64,000 bases of DNA from Cylicocyclus nassatus (GCA_958299035.1 CATQJL010000112.1:68789117-68853116); one strand, 5' to 3'. Positions 45,918-60,526 are shown, counted from the first letter of the stretch. Notes: generated by a model from the sequence alone, not told the origin. Translations and numbers: made by a program.

Positions 45918-45949
45918 TATTTAGGTATTCCATAACGTAGCGTCTTCAT

Positions 45950-46365
45950 CTTCGGCCCCACATCCCCCCCCCTTCCGAGAATGGGTCGCAAAACTTTTGA
46001 AATTTACTTATAATCGTCTCCACGATTCGTGTAGAGGTGTATTGTAGACTTTGCCTGATAACACAGGTAAACTTGTTAGACCTCCACGTTACAGCATTGT
46101 TTTTTGTACTCTCTCGCTATCAAAAACCGCCACGCTTTGAGTTGGCAAAACCCCGCCTCTAAACGAATCGTGGAGCCGATGATAGATATTACATGGGTTG
46201 GAGAAAATGTGCAAGTGACTTGTTTATTCTTGTGAACAGTTACAACAGTTTTTAGAATTATTTTCTAATTCAATTTGGCCATGGAAAAAAATCAAAAATT
46301 CTGAGGACCCAAAAATTCCTTCAGAGTGCGTGGCTCGCAGCCTCCCCTCCCCCCCCCCCCCCATG
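45950..46365. mobile_element. Decayed hAT MITE with a small foldback inserted
   Basis: The words CGAGAATGGGTCGC, AATGTGCAAGTGACTTGTTT and GAGTGCGTGGCT match the hAT MITE at 20648. The homology is broken at about 46012-46185 by a foldback with inverted CTCCACGATTCGT arms. The TIRs are worn away. Confidence 0.55.
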
Positions 46366-47796
46366 CTGAACAGGGTTTACAAGCATAGGAGGCTGTGAGA
46401 AACCCACCTTTTGAATTCTGGCGTTTCGCTTTGCAATGCTCAATTTGTTTGCTTCATATTTTTTGATCCTATTATGGGCGAATTAATGATAATAAAAATA
46501 GTATTGAATAGTATACCTTATGAAGTACAAGATCTGAGTGTTTTCCTTCTGGATCTGGCAACTTGCTAATAATAGTTTTTGGTTCAACGGCTTGTGGAAA
46601 ACGCATATTTTCCATGTTTAAGTTTCGAAGTCATATTAACTCGACAGGTACATGATGTAAACAACACAATTAGTAGACGATACTTTACACAATACTCAGC
46701 ATAGCGGACACAATCAATATATTTTCACATAATTGAGCCTGTACGGCAAAACAAACGGCTATATGGAGACTTTGCAATAAAACGAGAACTATAAATAAAC
46801 TTGGTATATAGCATGGTAATCCTAACAATACGATTAACAACGACGATATACACATAATTTTCTAGCTAAACCCGGTTGAATGAATGAGAAGAACAATGGA
46901 AGAATGAACACTAAAAAGATAAATATTTTGCAGAAACGATGAAAAAAGAAGACAAAAATTGCAAGAGCAATATAGGAGCAAAACGATTAGGGAGCAAAGA
47001 AGAAACTAAAAATCGGAGGCGACATGTGAAAGACAACTTTATTACCTACACGCTCTACATTATTTATGAAAGACTAGAAGAAAACTCTCCGGGCCATTGA
47101 AGCGCATTGATGGCTGTGAGAGAGATGGAACCCAGATACATAGCGCGCTTATATTTCTAGCGATAGGAAGCACCTGATTTAAAACAGTACACTGATTTTA
47201 ACATGGAATTATTTTGCAAAGGTCGCCAACTGAGAGAGAGAGAAAATGATGACACCATGCGCATCGAATAATCACTTGAATAATGATGAACATGTATGAA
47301 TTACCCGAGTCTAAGGTGTTATGAAAGGATCTCGAAATTTGTCATAAAACTTTACAGTCATTACACGAAAGCTGAGGTTTTAGCTTAAGCAGTGAAATTC
47401 CGCCAGTAGTGCCGCCTCTGCGGAACACTGGTCCTTTTCGCACATGGTATGACATACCGTGTGAGAAACAGTAGTCCACAGATGTGACGCCAATGACAGA
47501 TTTTTACAGCATCTCCGGCTTCTTTAAAGAGCAGTAAATCGACGATTTGGTGAAGCTCTACTTAAGAAAGGCGAAGTTACACATTACCAGGTGAGAGCCC
47601 CAAGTGCTGGGGTAAATATTGACCCAAGCCAAGAACCTGCCAATCGTGTAATGACCATGACTATAACGCTGCATAGGCTGCATAACTAATATAATTACCA
47701 TAAAACAATCAAAATATCACACTTCGATCAAAAAAATCAGAAGAAGTGCACCTGAACTTTTTCCAGAGCTGCGAGTTCTTGTACCCTACTACAGAT
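46366..47796. other. Intergenic and 3' region of the zinc-finger gene
   Basis: AT-rich, no supported gene. The first several hundred bases below 47796 are probably the 3' UTR of the minus-strand zinc-finger gene. Confidence 0.4.
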
Positions 47797-50700
47797 TCAT
47801 GCTGTTGTAAGAATACTATTTGCTGGTACCAAATTCATCCTCAAATCAGCTGCAATCTCTCGATCCGCTGGCGTATCGTGATGACACTGCTCGAAGTGTT
47901 TGGCAAGCACTGAGATCTCTAGCGTGTGAAAGTTGCATCGTTTACATCGGAATTCTTGTCCGGCCATCTTTGCACGTTCCTCATCAGTGGAAGTCACTTC
48001 CATCTGAATCAAAAAAATAGGTAACCCTTGAAAAAAAAAGAAACGTTAAATCTCGCAACTAACTTGAACCACATCCGGTGCTAAAATAGCGTTCCTTCGC
48101 AGCTGGGTGAGAGACTGATCCAAATGATGATTCTGCTCATGGAAATCCACAATCTGTTTCGTGTTCGCAGAGTAGTCGCAAATTCTATAATAACTCCGAC
48201 TAGTGTCAAAAGAGGCATAATCAGAAAATTTTCATTTTTACAGTTTTTTGAGTGCTTTGAAGACTATTACATGTCTTCAGAACGCTATCAATAGATAATG
48301 CTCAAAACATTCATTTTCTAAAGAGACCGCGCATTTTTTATGAGCAGATTTCTCCACTTTTGAAAGAAATCTACAAGAACACTATGAGATTAACATAGAT
48401 AAATCTCAATGAAACATGCATATCTCCCCACTCTTACTCAACTGCAATCACTATAAGAACAAACATTGTGAATCAATAAATTCGAACTGTAGGAATTAGT
48501 GACCCCCCCCCCAAATGTACAAAATATATACAGAAAATATGCTGTAAGACCACACACCTGCACTTGATCAAAGCATTCTGTGTATGCATCTCAAGATGTC
48601 TGGAATATGCCACTGATGTGTCACATCGAAACGAGCATCTCACACATGAATGCTGGAAAAAACCACAATGGAGAGTTTCCTCTCAGTGATGCTATGTCGT
48701 CTCTCTAAGCGCTCTCTCACCATCTTATCGCTTTTCTTCGCTACTCGCTTGAACTTCGACGCTCTCTTGTTCTCTTCTTCGGATGCTGCTCGTTTCATTT
48801 GCGTGACTAATCGTTGTTGAATGTGCTGTAACAAAAAACAAACATTCTCTACATAACAGAAGCAAAAGCCAAAGATGTCTGAGTGATTTCCATTGTTGTT
48901 TGTAAAAAAATCCACAGGAAAAAAGGACAAAGAAAAACAAAAAAACTCCACATCCGTGAATCATCTACAACATTTATTTTTCCATGACCAGTAAAAAACG
49001 GCCACATATACAATACCGAGTAAAACATTGTTGAAAATGACTCAAGAAATAATTGGAAAAAGGAAACTTTGAATTTTTTTCCAAAAGAAACAATGTTTCT
49101 TATGCTGATAGAGTCTTACCTGTGCATGTTGTTGCCTATGCTGTACAAAATTCGCTTCGCTAATTGTCCGGAATGAGCACTGAGTGCATGAGAAGTGCTT
49201 AGCACCAAGTGGGATAGGATCAGAAGTTTGGAAACTTCGTCGTCCCAAGCCACGCCTCCTAAAATTGAGTACAAATCAAAATATGCAAAAAAAAGAAACT
49301 TCATATGAAAATTAATATGAGATGTCAGTACGTAGAAACAATGTACGAATAAGCAAAGCGTAAGATATGAAATTTCTTTCTACCTCTGTATCAAAGCACT
49401 TGCTGGACTGAGGGGCGGTAGATGTAATGAGAGATGCCAATGGAGAGCCTCAGCAGCGAAACAGCTACAAGAAACAAATTAAGACTCTCTCCCAAAAAAT
49501 TTTCAATCCTTTATTGAACTGACGCAAAAATCCATAAGCTCAATTAAGCGTACCTATAATTGCACAAATTACAAGCATAGGCTCGTGTACGTCCACCATG
49601 CATTTCTCTGTGCATTTTAAATATCAACTCATCCGATTCCACAAATGGACAATCAGGACATTGCTTTCGCTCTAAAAAAAAGGTAGATTTACAAAGTTTT
49701 GTAAGCTAGATCAAAAGTCAAGTACCTTCATTTCTGTTGTCTCGTTTTAGCACCGGAAGTACTTCCTTTGTAGGTCGCATAAGCTTGACAGCATCTACTT
49801 TGATGGATAATGGCTTTCTGAGGTCACTTCTAGTGCATACTCCATTCGTAGCTGGAACTTCCTGGTCTTTGCTCCTGGAAAGTACAATGTGCTTGCTAAT
49901 GGTATAAGTCACATGGTCAGTTCATAGTGGTAAGGACATGCAACAAATGCCGAAAATGGTGTAACTGCACAATACACGAATGACACGAATGACAGTATTC
50001 GTTTACGCCCACTTGACAAAAACGCTAGTTTTTTCGATGCACCGTACAGTCTGTGTCGACTACACTTCCTTTTGCGCAAGTACGCATTCGCAACGCGAGG
50101 CCCTTGCGTTCGGACAAGCTTATGAAGTCAATTTCAATTCATGCAATAGCGCACGAACGTGGCGCACAGTCCGGCTGGCGAGTGCACGTATACAAAAGGG
50201 ATTATGCAGTTTAGACAGGCTGTACAGTCCAGTCTTGATCTACACAAACAAAAAAATCCCAAGCTATAAACATCATCAAATACAATGATTTAGCTCACTT
50301 CTCTACCACTCCCTGTGCTTTCTGCGAATCCGGGCTAGACGATTTTTCGCTATCAGATTTTTGAATCACATCGGCTGAAGGAGCTGGGCTTGGAGTAGGA
50401 CCGGTGTCGACAGCACTGCATGGTTCACTGTGAACCACCATATGATCTTCCAAGCAGAGTTCAGATCCGGTGCTAAAAATAAAAAAATAGAATCCTTCAA
50501 AAATAAAAGGAATGTATTTGCGGACTTGCATGAAGAATGCTTCCTATTACTATGGCAGCAACAATCACCCCATTTTTGTTCCGCAAGTTACTTGCAACCG
50601 TATTTTATTCTCCAAAAAAGTAAATGTGCGCTGCGCCGCAACGCTGGCAAGTCCGCAAATGCAGAACTTACTTCATTGCACAAAACTAAGCGACTAACTA

Positions 50701-53700
50701 ACTAGCTAACTACTCCAGCTACTAACAGACATACGCACCTGAATGTGCATTTGCTACATACAAACTTTGAAGTTTTCTTATGCTTCTGTTTGTGATTCCA
50801 CATTCTCTGGTAGATGTTTGTCTTGAATGGACATACACTAAAAAGCTCATATGAGCTTGTCGAACAGTGATAAGTAACTGAAGCTATCTGTTTACGATTT
50901 CCTAAACAAAAGATTCTAGGGCGTTAGCATTTCCAGAACTCAAGGCTATTTTCTAATTCTGGCTCGACTCAAACACATAAAGCCGCGCTACACTTTTTAA
51001 CAGTCTTCGGCACTTTTCACCAGTATTCTCCCTCTCCCTCTCCCCTCATCATCAACCTCTTCTCCCCAACCTCGGCAGATCGATGGTTTAACGTTTGGAA
51101 GGGTTAGATAGATTTAGAAACAAATATCCTGCCTGAGATACTAGCTGCTTTCATTATATATACCATCTGTACCACTGAAAGTGACGGGTGCTGCGTGGAG
51201 TTCAGGTGCCGCGCGGCCTCTCGTTTTCACACCCTTGATTAGCAGTTGAGGCTGCGCCTTTCCCATGGTAGGAAAGGCGCAGCTTCCATTGCTATGAAGA
51301 TGCGAAGATTAAGAGCATGTTCGCGAAAGAGTCGCAGAGCTCGGCGAGGCCGTCTTGTGGGACCCAAGCCCCACTCTAGAACCGGTCACTTTCAATGATA
51401 CCGAGGGTATGTCAGTAAGCAAGAGATTACAAAAAAAATTTTTCGAAGCTCTACAGTCTACTTTTTAAAAACAGCTACAAAGTTTGAGTTAATTTCTGAA
51501 AACTTTGCAGAATCACTTTAAAACTTTTCAGAATTTCCATCAACTCACTCGCATTTCAGCTCCAAACAAACTGGTGTCACTGGCGTTGTTGGAGTTTCCT
51601 CATCATCGTTGAGATTTTGCTAAAAAGGCGAGAAACTTGAAAGCTAAAGTCAAGCAATACTGAAGTTACCCGGATAAACGCTGCGCCTTCTGGGTGCAGC
51701 AGCTGATGTTCTTCCATGATTTCTAAGCTGATCGATGAAAAAGAGCATAGAGAACAGTTGAAACCTTTCGATACTCCAAGATGTCGCCTGAACAATTCAA
51801 TTCAAAAAAAAAATGAAAATTAGAAGATAAACAATTACAAACCAATGAAAAAAAGAGGAAGGATATCAAAATAAAAATCTACCTGGCATGTCGCCATAAC
51901 TCGGCACATATCCTCGTCACAAAAGGACATTGTGCACAACTATAGAAAGCAGATAAACCGCGTCCTTTTCTCACTCCAATTAGTGTTCTTTGCACGGTGA
52001 CATTCACACTCTTACCGGATTTCTACAAACAAAACGAGTTATAAAAACCCTCCAAAACCAAAGTACAAACTCACAGCTCGAATGAGATTATCTTCGGTAT
52101 GCAGCCCGATATGTGACCGTAAGCTAACAGCTCTCTTTGTACTGTAGGTACACTGTGAGCATTTGAAACGTGCATTCATCGTATGCATTTCCATATGTGA
52201 ACGCATATCGCATGAAAACTTTGAAGTATACGGGCATAGTGGGCATCGACGTCTTTTGACACCATCGGACTGCAAAGAGAAGCCGTCGAAAACAAAAGAA
52301 AATCAGGGGAACTAGCTAAGGGACCAGCAATTCCAAATGATACCGGTTCTGCGAAAATTTCCTCGCAAAAATCAAATCAAAAAGCTATAAACAATCATTA
52401 CTCCTACTAGAGAAAGAACTCACTACAAAATTAAAAAGTTCATGAGAACTCAAAATTATGGAATGGCTCGCTAAATTCTCTGAAGTTTTTATGTTACTAA
52501 TCCAAGCTTATTTCTGGCTGAAACTTTGAAATCATAAGTTTACAAGCCCCCCTCCCCTAAGAATCCACGTAGCCCATAACTTCTGTTTTCTTCAAAAACA
52601 AGCCCTCGCTCCTTCCAAATTTTCGGCCCCCTAGTAACCTACAATCCCTCGTTGTCAAGGTGACCGTGACCAACTACTCGCAATTTCGGATTAGTAACAT
52701 TGGTGGTATTCTGCGCTCATATTACTTGAACATAATCAAATATTCAGTTGTTTACCAGTTGTTTGTTTGCAATAAATATAGGGAAGTCCCTCAACACAAA
52801 TGCAAAACATCGAACGCTGCTCTTTGCATCTACATGCAAAATCACAGATTTACTGTAATGCAGTGCAACGTCTGGGCCCTTTTTGTTGTTTATGAGAATA
52901 TGGCAATAGAGTCAAATGTACTAGTCACGTTGAAAGAGCAGTTCGAACAAAGCGTTTGGAAGTACATTTGTCTGTTGCATAAGAGCAAGCTGTTGCAAAG
53001 CATACAGTATTCTGCAAAATGTGAAACCGATTTGGCATCGAACAGCCTCTGCCCGGGTCAGATCTTTCATTTCTGTGCAGCGCCCAGTTTCAATCCCTAT
53101 GACAGATATTCTTTTCACAAATTTTGAAGGCACAAAACAACAAAATGTGAGACTGGTGAAGTTTGATGCAGTACAATGAGCGAGGACCACACTGAGCAAC
53201 TGCCCAGGTCCCGCCGCGGAAGATGTGTTTGGAAGCGAGGAAATTGCTTTGAAAGATGGATGCTGCTGGGGTCGCCACGCCCATCAACGTGGGTGGAAAA
53301 GTAATAAGCCAACTGGACTCCAGAGACCCAAAATTGTCGAAAACGCGTTTCTCACAATGAAAGACAATTTTCGACACTTCTCTGAAGCTCGATGCCTTTA
53401 AGTCACCCACGCTGATAGGCGTGACGACCTCAGTACCATCTATGTAGACCTTTTGCGACGGGAATTCGGCAATATTGCTGCCTTGCTATTGTACTGCATG
53501 AGATTATATCAATCTCGAATTGGTTGAAATCTGAAAGCGGGAAAGAGATGGAAGGCAACGAATGTTCACCTCAAAAGTGGGAGGTTACCCGCGTCGTTGC
53601 CACACCCTTTAGAAAAGTTACTGGTTAATCGTAAGTTTCAATAAAATACAATTTCCCACTAAGTCACATAAAGTTTGGAGGTTTACTCCCAATTTAGCAC

Positions 53701-56700
53701 TTATGAGGAACACCTCCCTTCCCGTTCGTCCTCTCTCTAAAACTACATATGTCGTAGCATTGACTCACCCCAATAAATCTCAACGAAGGCTCCGTAGCCG
53801 AACGTCGAGTGAGTCCTTTCGCTTTCTGTTCGCCATTGTCGGTAGGCGTGGCTGTTGAATGAACCTGTTGTTCTCTAATAGTCGGAATCACCGAGGCTAA
53901 CGATATCGGAAGATGCGCGGCTACGGCACTGTACGGTACGGTGATCGGTCCGGTACCGTTGGTAGAGATCGAGACAGCGATCACTGGTGATGAAGAGTTC
54001 GTTAGCGACATGGTCAGTGATTGCGGAATCACTGTTGAAACTGGAACGAAGACGACCGGTTGTCCATGAACCAGAGGCGATGACGGCGTTGTTGCCGCTG
54101 TAGTGACAGTACTAGGCGATTGATGGAGACGACGATGTTTTTCGATGAACTCAAGGGTTCGGCCGGAGAATGAGCAGTGGGGACACTAAGAGGTTCGAAT
54201 CACTCATGCAGAATTAGCAAAACAAGCAAAAAGTCACGATCGCACCTGAAAGAGATCTTTCACTTGGTGTTTAGCTTCATGGCGGAGTAGATTCGAGCGG
54301 GTTGTGGTTCCATAGGGACATAGAGAGCAACAAAATTCGAAGGCTTTAGGCTTTGTTTCAGTACTAAACAAAGGATATAACAAAAAAAACATATGAAACT
54401 TCACCAGAGACATTAGAAAAATCAACAAAAAAAAACTATGAAACCTTTAAGGGAAAATCTAAAAACAGTATTCACACCCACCCTTCATTAGTACAAATCG
54501 GAATCGCTTGCAAAACCAAATCTGTTGCTTCTATTTTGAAACCTTCTGCTTTCACAGCAGGAACCAAAACATTCTGTACAGGAGTTTGCGTTTGAGGAGA
54601 GTTACTCTCCGACGATTCATCTTTGATTTCGAATTTAGGTTTAGCGAATTTCCTCCTGGAATGATAGCGAGTAAAATGAGAAATCATCATCAAGGTAGCG
54701 AAATCGCTGCTGCAGACTTACTTGTAATGAAATCCGACCCGTTCACGCATGAAGTATTGCAGTGCCTTTGGATGATGCTTTTTCGTATGACGAGAGACTC
54801 GATGAGTTTTCAGTGCTCCAGCAGTAGGGAAACAAACTCCACATTTCAAACATGTATATCGAAGAAATCGACGGAGTTTCAGCTAAGATAAACAAATCAT
54901 GAGAACAGAAAAACGTAAAATAGCTCAAAACTACAGAATGATGAAAGCAACTTACCGGAACATGCCTCTTAATGTGATGTAAAACATGCTGAGGAACCAA
55001 TGGTGCAGAGAAATTACATTTCTGCATAGGACAAGACCACTTTGCAATGCCATTACTGCTCGAAGCATATTGGAGCGCTTTTTGTAAGAACAACAATTTC
55101 TAGAAAACAAACAACTTACATCAATCACAATGCCAAAAGATAGAAAGGTTATCTCAATTCTTACCAAGCTGGATCGGCACCGGGATTGATTGTTTCCAGC
55201 CAAGGAAGCCAATTTTCGTGGCGAAATACCAACATAGGTGGGCGGCCATGCAAAAGAAGGGCAACCATGCATATCAACATGTCGTTTCAGAAAACCAGCT
55301 GATTCACTTCTACAAAAGGGCAGAGCTGATGAGTTTACATAAAGGCCAAAAAACATTTAGAACCTCAAAACCCCTAACCCCTAAACCTCACAAAAGAAAC
55401 CACTACTTTTTTCAATTAAAGGCAGCGTCCAGGCAGGTCTGGACCTATGGGGCTTTTACGTGGAAAGCACTTTTGGGGCCCTAACTAAGGCACTGCCCAA
55501 GCGGCAGCTCAGGTAGTGCTCTAATGGCTGAGATATTCCCCTCGAAACTGGCCCCCGCGAACGTATTCGCATGGATTCATGGCAGTTTCGCGCCAGGATC
55601 CTCGCTTTGCGCCATGAATCCATGCGAAACACGGTCGCGGGGTCCAGTTTCGAGGGGAATATTTCAGCCATTACAGCACTACCTGAGCTGCCGCTTGGGC
55701 AGTGCCTTAGTTAGGGCCCCAAAAGTACTTTCCACGTAAAAGCCCCATAGGTCCAGATCTGCCTGGACGCTGCCTTTAAATCCAAAGCACCTTTGGAAGT
55801 AACTGTCTCAGCTGTGAAATAAATCTTGATAAATTATTATTGAAATGAAAAATGAAATGTGGTTGGACAACTGCCTTGGAAATGGGTAAATCACGATAAA
55901 ATAGAGCAAAAAGCCAAGATAAGTAATCGCCTGAGTGGCTGGAAGAAAGCCAAACTTACTTGAAAGAACAGAAAGGACACTGAAAACCGCATTGCTTCTG
56001 ATGTCCAATCATATGAATTTTTAACCTGGCAATAGTCTTTGCTGAATATGGACATTTCGTACATTTCCTGGACTTTCCTGGAACTTCCCGCTCTGGAACA
56101 AGTGTACTCAATCACTTCAGACGCAGAGACTTTAGAAATGAACTACTCACTCGTCGTGCTATCCGTATTCGTTACCCGAACAAGATTTGGTGGGGGAGTC
56201 ATCGGAGGAGCAGGCGCAGCAGCTGCATTTCGACGAGTGATTCGTGTTGGAGAATCAGACTCGGATGTCAGCGTGGATAGATGTGCCGGCTCCGTATTAC
56301 TTCTGAGCAAACCAGCACTAAATGCTGCTGGAGGAGATAGCTGCGGTGGAGATGAGTTTGCACAGAGACTGAGACCGAGTGAAGTCTCACAATGGAGTAC
56401 ATCCTGAATAGCCAACTTCTAATAAGAGATAAATAGACGACACCACTGATAACAACGAAATGGTAGCCAAATTCAAACATAAGAGATTGAAAAAGTAAAG
56501 TTCTGAATGCAGATAAGCTTTTAGAGCCATAAATTGAGCAGAGAACATCCAAAACATGGGAGAAGTATTAGCAAGTTGAAAACGATTATGAAATAAACGA
56601 TAAAAGCAACTACAACAGGAATTTGATAAAATACGGATTTTTGACCGATAAGTTAGATAAAATGGTTACTCACTCCAACAGTAATGATCCCATTTCCATG

Positions 56701-58110
56701 TGGATCAGTTAGCGTTGCTGGTCCAACTCCAAACCGATCATGTACTCTTCGATGAAATCTCAACGATTTCAGCGTTGTAGCTGAGAAATCGCATAGTTCA
56801 CATGCAAATTTGCGTTTTTCACCTGAAACAATAAAATAAAAAGGCAAATACAGGCACAAACTAACAATTCCCCCCCCCCCCCACTTTTTATGCTTGAATA
56901 CACCCGTCACCTCCTTCAATTTCTAACATAAATGATTGCAACTACGTCACAAATCTACGCACTGCGCCAATTTGCCACATGGCACGAACAGAAGTTAACC
57001 GAAATTCCCTCGGCCTAGTTAGTTGATTTATTGCCATTTAAACATGAGAGATTATGACACAAAGTACAACGATGAATGAACTTAAGAAATCTGCAAGAAT
57101 CCCAGCCGTTTTTCAGGATTTGTCACTCCTATATTCACCCCTTCAAATCTTTTGTGATAGTAGCACTTTTTTGCTTGTACAGTCTTCAAATGAATCAGTA
57201 AATTTCTTTTGTAGATTCGTAATCGCAAAGGTAAAAAATACATCTTTCTAATTAGTAATCATTATGATAACGACATCCGTAGATGACAGAGCACATAACA
57301 TCACTCACCAAAATGTAATTTGAAATGATTGGCAAGTCCAGGGCGAGTTTCGAATCTTGCTGGACATTTCACACAAAGATTTGTACCTTCCAAACCTCGG
57401 CGACATTCCTTAACAGAGTGACCTTGAACTGAAATCACAAAAAACAAGTTCTCACGTCATCATCTGAGTCGTCATAGACATAGTTTGTATTTCTAATAGG
57501 AACTCTTCGAATTCTGCGAGGTTTGTCATCACCGGGTTCAGACGACACTGGGCTACCTTGGGTGGCGGGACTGAGTGATGACGCACGGCGTGTGAGAATT
57601 TCTGGCGACGGGGTGAGGCGGCCCTAGAAATGTAAAATTTTTACTCTTGCCCTTCAAAATAAAAAAGACGCCTTGCGGCGTGTATGAAGTATGGATCAAT
57701 ATGAAAGAGTACTTTTTGATGATTTTTACACACCCTGCAATGAAGCTGGACACGACGAAACTGACGCATTGCGCTTGAACTCACTATAATCGCGCTTCAT
57801 TTTATAACCACGAATGCAGCTCCACTCAAAAGAAAAATACTATATATATATTACTGTTTGCACTTTACAGCTGACCGCAGCAGACTCAAGGCTCAAAACT
57901 TCCCAGAAAAATACTGGTAAAATCACTTTCACACGAACATTTGTAAAGCAAAAAAACGGAAATAATTATAATGTGCAAAAAGGTAAAAGTGCCTAGGAAA
58001 CCGACCGGTTGAGTGCGTCGTCGTTCTGGATGCGCTAGATGCATTGCGGCTACATCCAAGTGAAATTTATTCCTTTTCGACCGCCGTAAATTATCGGCTT
58101 CGGTCGTCAT
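47797..58110 (-). CDS. Multi-C2H2 zinc-finger protein, 26 exons, 1278 aa
   Basis: Exons (high to low): 58110-58006, 57623-57533, 57428-57309, 56822-56674, 56418-56151, 56092-55960, 55309-55165, 55099-54956, 54882-54722, 54655-54482, 54363-54246, 54185-53769, 52269-52075, 52022-51883, 51787-51670, 51619-51549, 50837-50739, 50472-50299, 49874-49726, 49671-49554, 49464-49384, 49258-49120, 48825-48721, 48652-48558, 48184-48064, 48003-47797 (TGA). All phases agree and the sum is 3837 bases. I count 20 C2H2 fingers, many split by introns, with the style CxxCxF/Y...H (e.g. CELCDFSATTLKSLRFHRRV, CPLCPYTSKFSCDMRSHMEM). Between them are Ser/Thr/Pro-rich linkers (exon 53769-54185). The N-terminus is basic. 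Likely a nuclear DNA-binding regulator. Finger number, spacing and size recall REST-like proteins such as C. elegans SPR-4 (from memory, unverified). Exon 2's donor (57533) was chosen by phase; the alternative at 57456 would leave a 27-base intron. Confidence 0.88.
55420..55775. mobile_element. TTAA-target palindromic MITE, family A, in a zinc-finger gene intron
   Basis: TTAA on both sides (55416-55419 and 55776-55779). Ends AGGCAGCGTCCAGGCAGG and the inverse GCCTGGACGCTGCCT. It lies in the intron between exons 55960-56092 and 55165-55309. The open frames on both strands are palindrome by-products. Confidence 0.85.
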
Positions 58111-58124
58111 TCTGTAAAAAAGTG
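58111..58124 (-). promoter_or_regulatory. Acceptor site directly before the zinc-finger start codon
   Basis: On the minus strand TTTTTTACAG is followed by A and the ATG, so either a 5' UTR intron or spliced-leader trans-splicing places the start codon almost at the mRNA 5' end. Confidence 0.5.
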
Positions 58125-60159
58125 AATTATGCTCTTACTTTCTCAAAACTTTCCGCAAACGATGGAATCCCATTATCTAGATTCAATGATCACAAAAAAT
58201 CTAAAAGTTCTATGCTGGTGTGAAAGATGTTGGACCAGATGATTTTCAAATGTCGAAAAGATTGTGTGAGGTAAAGCCAAAACAGGAATGCATAGATCAT
58301 TTGTGATAAACATAATGTAGAAAAGAACCTCTCGTTTCCCCATCCTCTCCCTTTCTCCCTTCGCCTACACGGGTCAAATTTTTCTTAGGATTAGATGAAT
58401 CATGCATTTATTAAGCAACTATGTCAAATACACCATCGACAATTCAGGAAACCTTCTTTTTGCGACCAAGCGCTCAGAGCACTAACCAGATAGCTATTAT
58501 CCCTTACCGATTGTAGACAGAACACGATAGCAATGAAAGGGGATGAATCACTAGAATGATAAAGCGAAGAGTAGATAGTAAAACATGCTGACTCTCGAAT
58601 AGATGCTAGAAGCCAATATTTCAGACAAAAGACGTTCGAAAAGGGTGCAGATCTGAGAACACGGATTAGTTGCACTTGTACTTATGTTACATTAGATCAA
58701 CGACATTTTTCCTAGAGCCAACTGTGTCAAGTCGCATAACAGAAGACATTGATAAATTCATTCACGCACAATCAAAAATTAAGTAACTCGAAATAGGAAG
58801 CAAGTACTTTCATTACCACTACCTCCAAGAAGAAGAGAAAAAATGCCTGAGTGCTTTGAAAATTTATTCTCCGTCTTATTTCCAATGAGTTTACACCCAT
58901 CCATAACAACAAACGCCATGCAGTCGTGTTCAAGGTTGCAAAACAAAATGGCACGAAGGACATCTGAGCCCAAAGAGATTCATACAACAAGAGATCCATA
59001 TCGGATAGAATTAGCAAATCTTGAACTCAGTCTGGCAGATAAAGAACAGTGGTAGATTCTCCGATACATTCACCCCGGTTGCACGTTCCACCAGAACAAT
59101 TACTTTGAAAGAAATGAGAAAAATAGACTCTCTTAGGAACACATGCGATTACGTCAACTAGAGAAAAAGCTTTTGATGACGTGTAACCTCTACGACGCTG
59201 AAGTCTAGATATGGAAGCTCCCGTACCCTCTATCAAAGTTAACCACTTCTAGTGAATGAAGAGCAAGGAAAGCCTTTGGAAGAAATGCGCTGGAAGCGAG
59301 CATCTATGCTAAGTACAAGGCTATATTGGTCGATTAATTTACCATAAAAGTCCTATGCCAATAACTCAATCTAAAGCGGGAACATAGTCATGCCTCTCAA
59401 GATTTAATCTAGTCCTAAAGTAGTAGACTTAGGCAAGTATGGAAACGCAAATGGCGGTTGCGCAAGAGTGCGCAATCAATTCATCTACAACAAAGGCTAC
59501 AGATAAGATAGCATGAGTTCTAGACTGACCGAACTGTTCTTACTCATTTAGTCACCTCAAACAATTAGATAGTGCATAACATGGTAGGATAGTTATTCAA
59601 AGTAATCATCTACTGACTTCGCCTCTAGCTCACAACAAAAAAGTGAAGATCAACTTGTGAACGAGTTAATATAAATATTGAGCAGATGTACGGATGTTAC
59701 GAATGTTCGTAGACGTCTTCACAATCAACGTTTCTCAATACCAGCCACTGAAGCACTAGACGAACGCTCAATACTCGTACTTACCCACCCCTGTCTCATT
59801 TGGAGTGAGTCTGACTCAAGCGGCACGAATCCCGCGCGGCCGCCGCGCTTGGGTTTGCGCCACGTTCGCGAACATGTTTCTCACGATTTTCTCAAACCTA
59901 AATAACGACGACTGAAGCTCGACTTCGAAGTCTTTCCTACGTTCGTTCATCGCGGAGCAGGATCCAGGAGAGGCGGCAGTGTAGTACCCGAGGCGCTTGA
60001 GGAGGGCTAACTCCAAATGAACAGAGAGTATATGCGCTGATATGCTGCCGCAACACGACTCGGAGGCATTGCAGCCGTATAGTGACGCCGTCCGCTACAC
60101 GGTGTTACAACGCTGAGCTGAGAAATCTACTACACCCACATTACCGACTATCCTTACTG
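58125..60159. other. Upstream region of the zinc-finger gene, no supported gene
   Basis: Short frames only. 59820-60110 is GC-rich. A 66-codon minus frame there (60016-59816) could be an untranslated or coding first exon, but I found no matching donor and acceptor. Confidence 0.4.
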
Positions 60160-60163
60160 TTAA

Positions 60164-60526
60164 AGGCACCGTCCACCCTAAATTTCGACCTCCATGTTTT
60201 TGCCGTTCCAGGGCCTTCTCAGACCCCTGATTCCGAATATTAAGTTGAAAATCCACGAAAACTACGAACCCCCGTTTTCGGAACCCGCAGAGATTTCTTC
60301 GGTACGGTGATTGGTTGGGCGCGCACGGATGGGCGGGACGAACGTCACGCCCTCTCCGAAAGGGGAGGAGCCAGCGTCGCGAACGCAGCCTGAAGCGATT
60401 CCCGAAGCAATTTTCTCAGTTTGGAAGCAACTTCAAACAGCGCGAGCTGGGCAATCACACAGTTGGGGGCCCCGCATCTGCTAGGTATCATAATCTCACC
60501 AACCCCAATTTGGGTGGACGGTGCCT
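60164..60526. mobile_element. TTAA-target palindromic MITE, family C
   Basis: TTAA at 60160-60163 and TTGA at 60527-60530. Ends AGGCACCGTCCACCC and the inverse GGGTGGACGGTGCCT. The end pattern AGGCA-CGTCC is shared with families A and B, but the inside differs. Confidence 0.75.

Noticed and set aside
52660..53127. 155-codon plus-strand frame
   Set aside because: It lies antisense within an intron of the zinc-finger gene and shows no domain or splice support.
55456..55739. Two near-identical opposite-strand ORFs
   Set aside because: They arise from the palindrome of the family A MITE.
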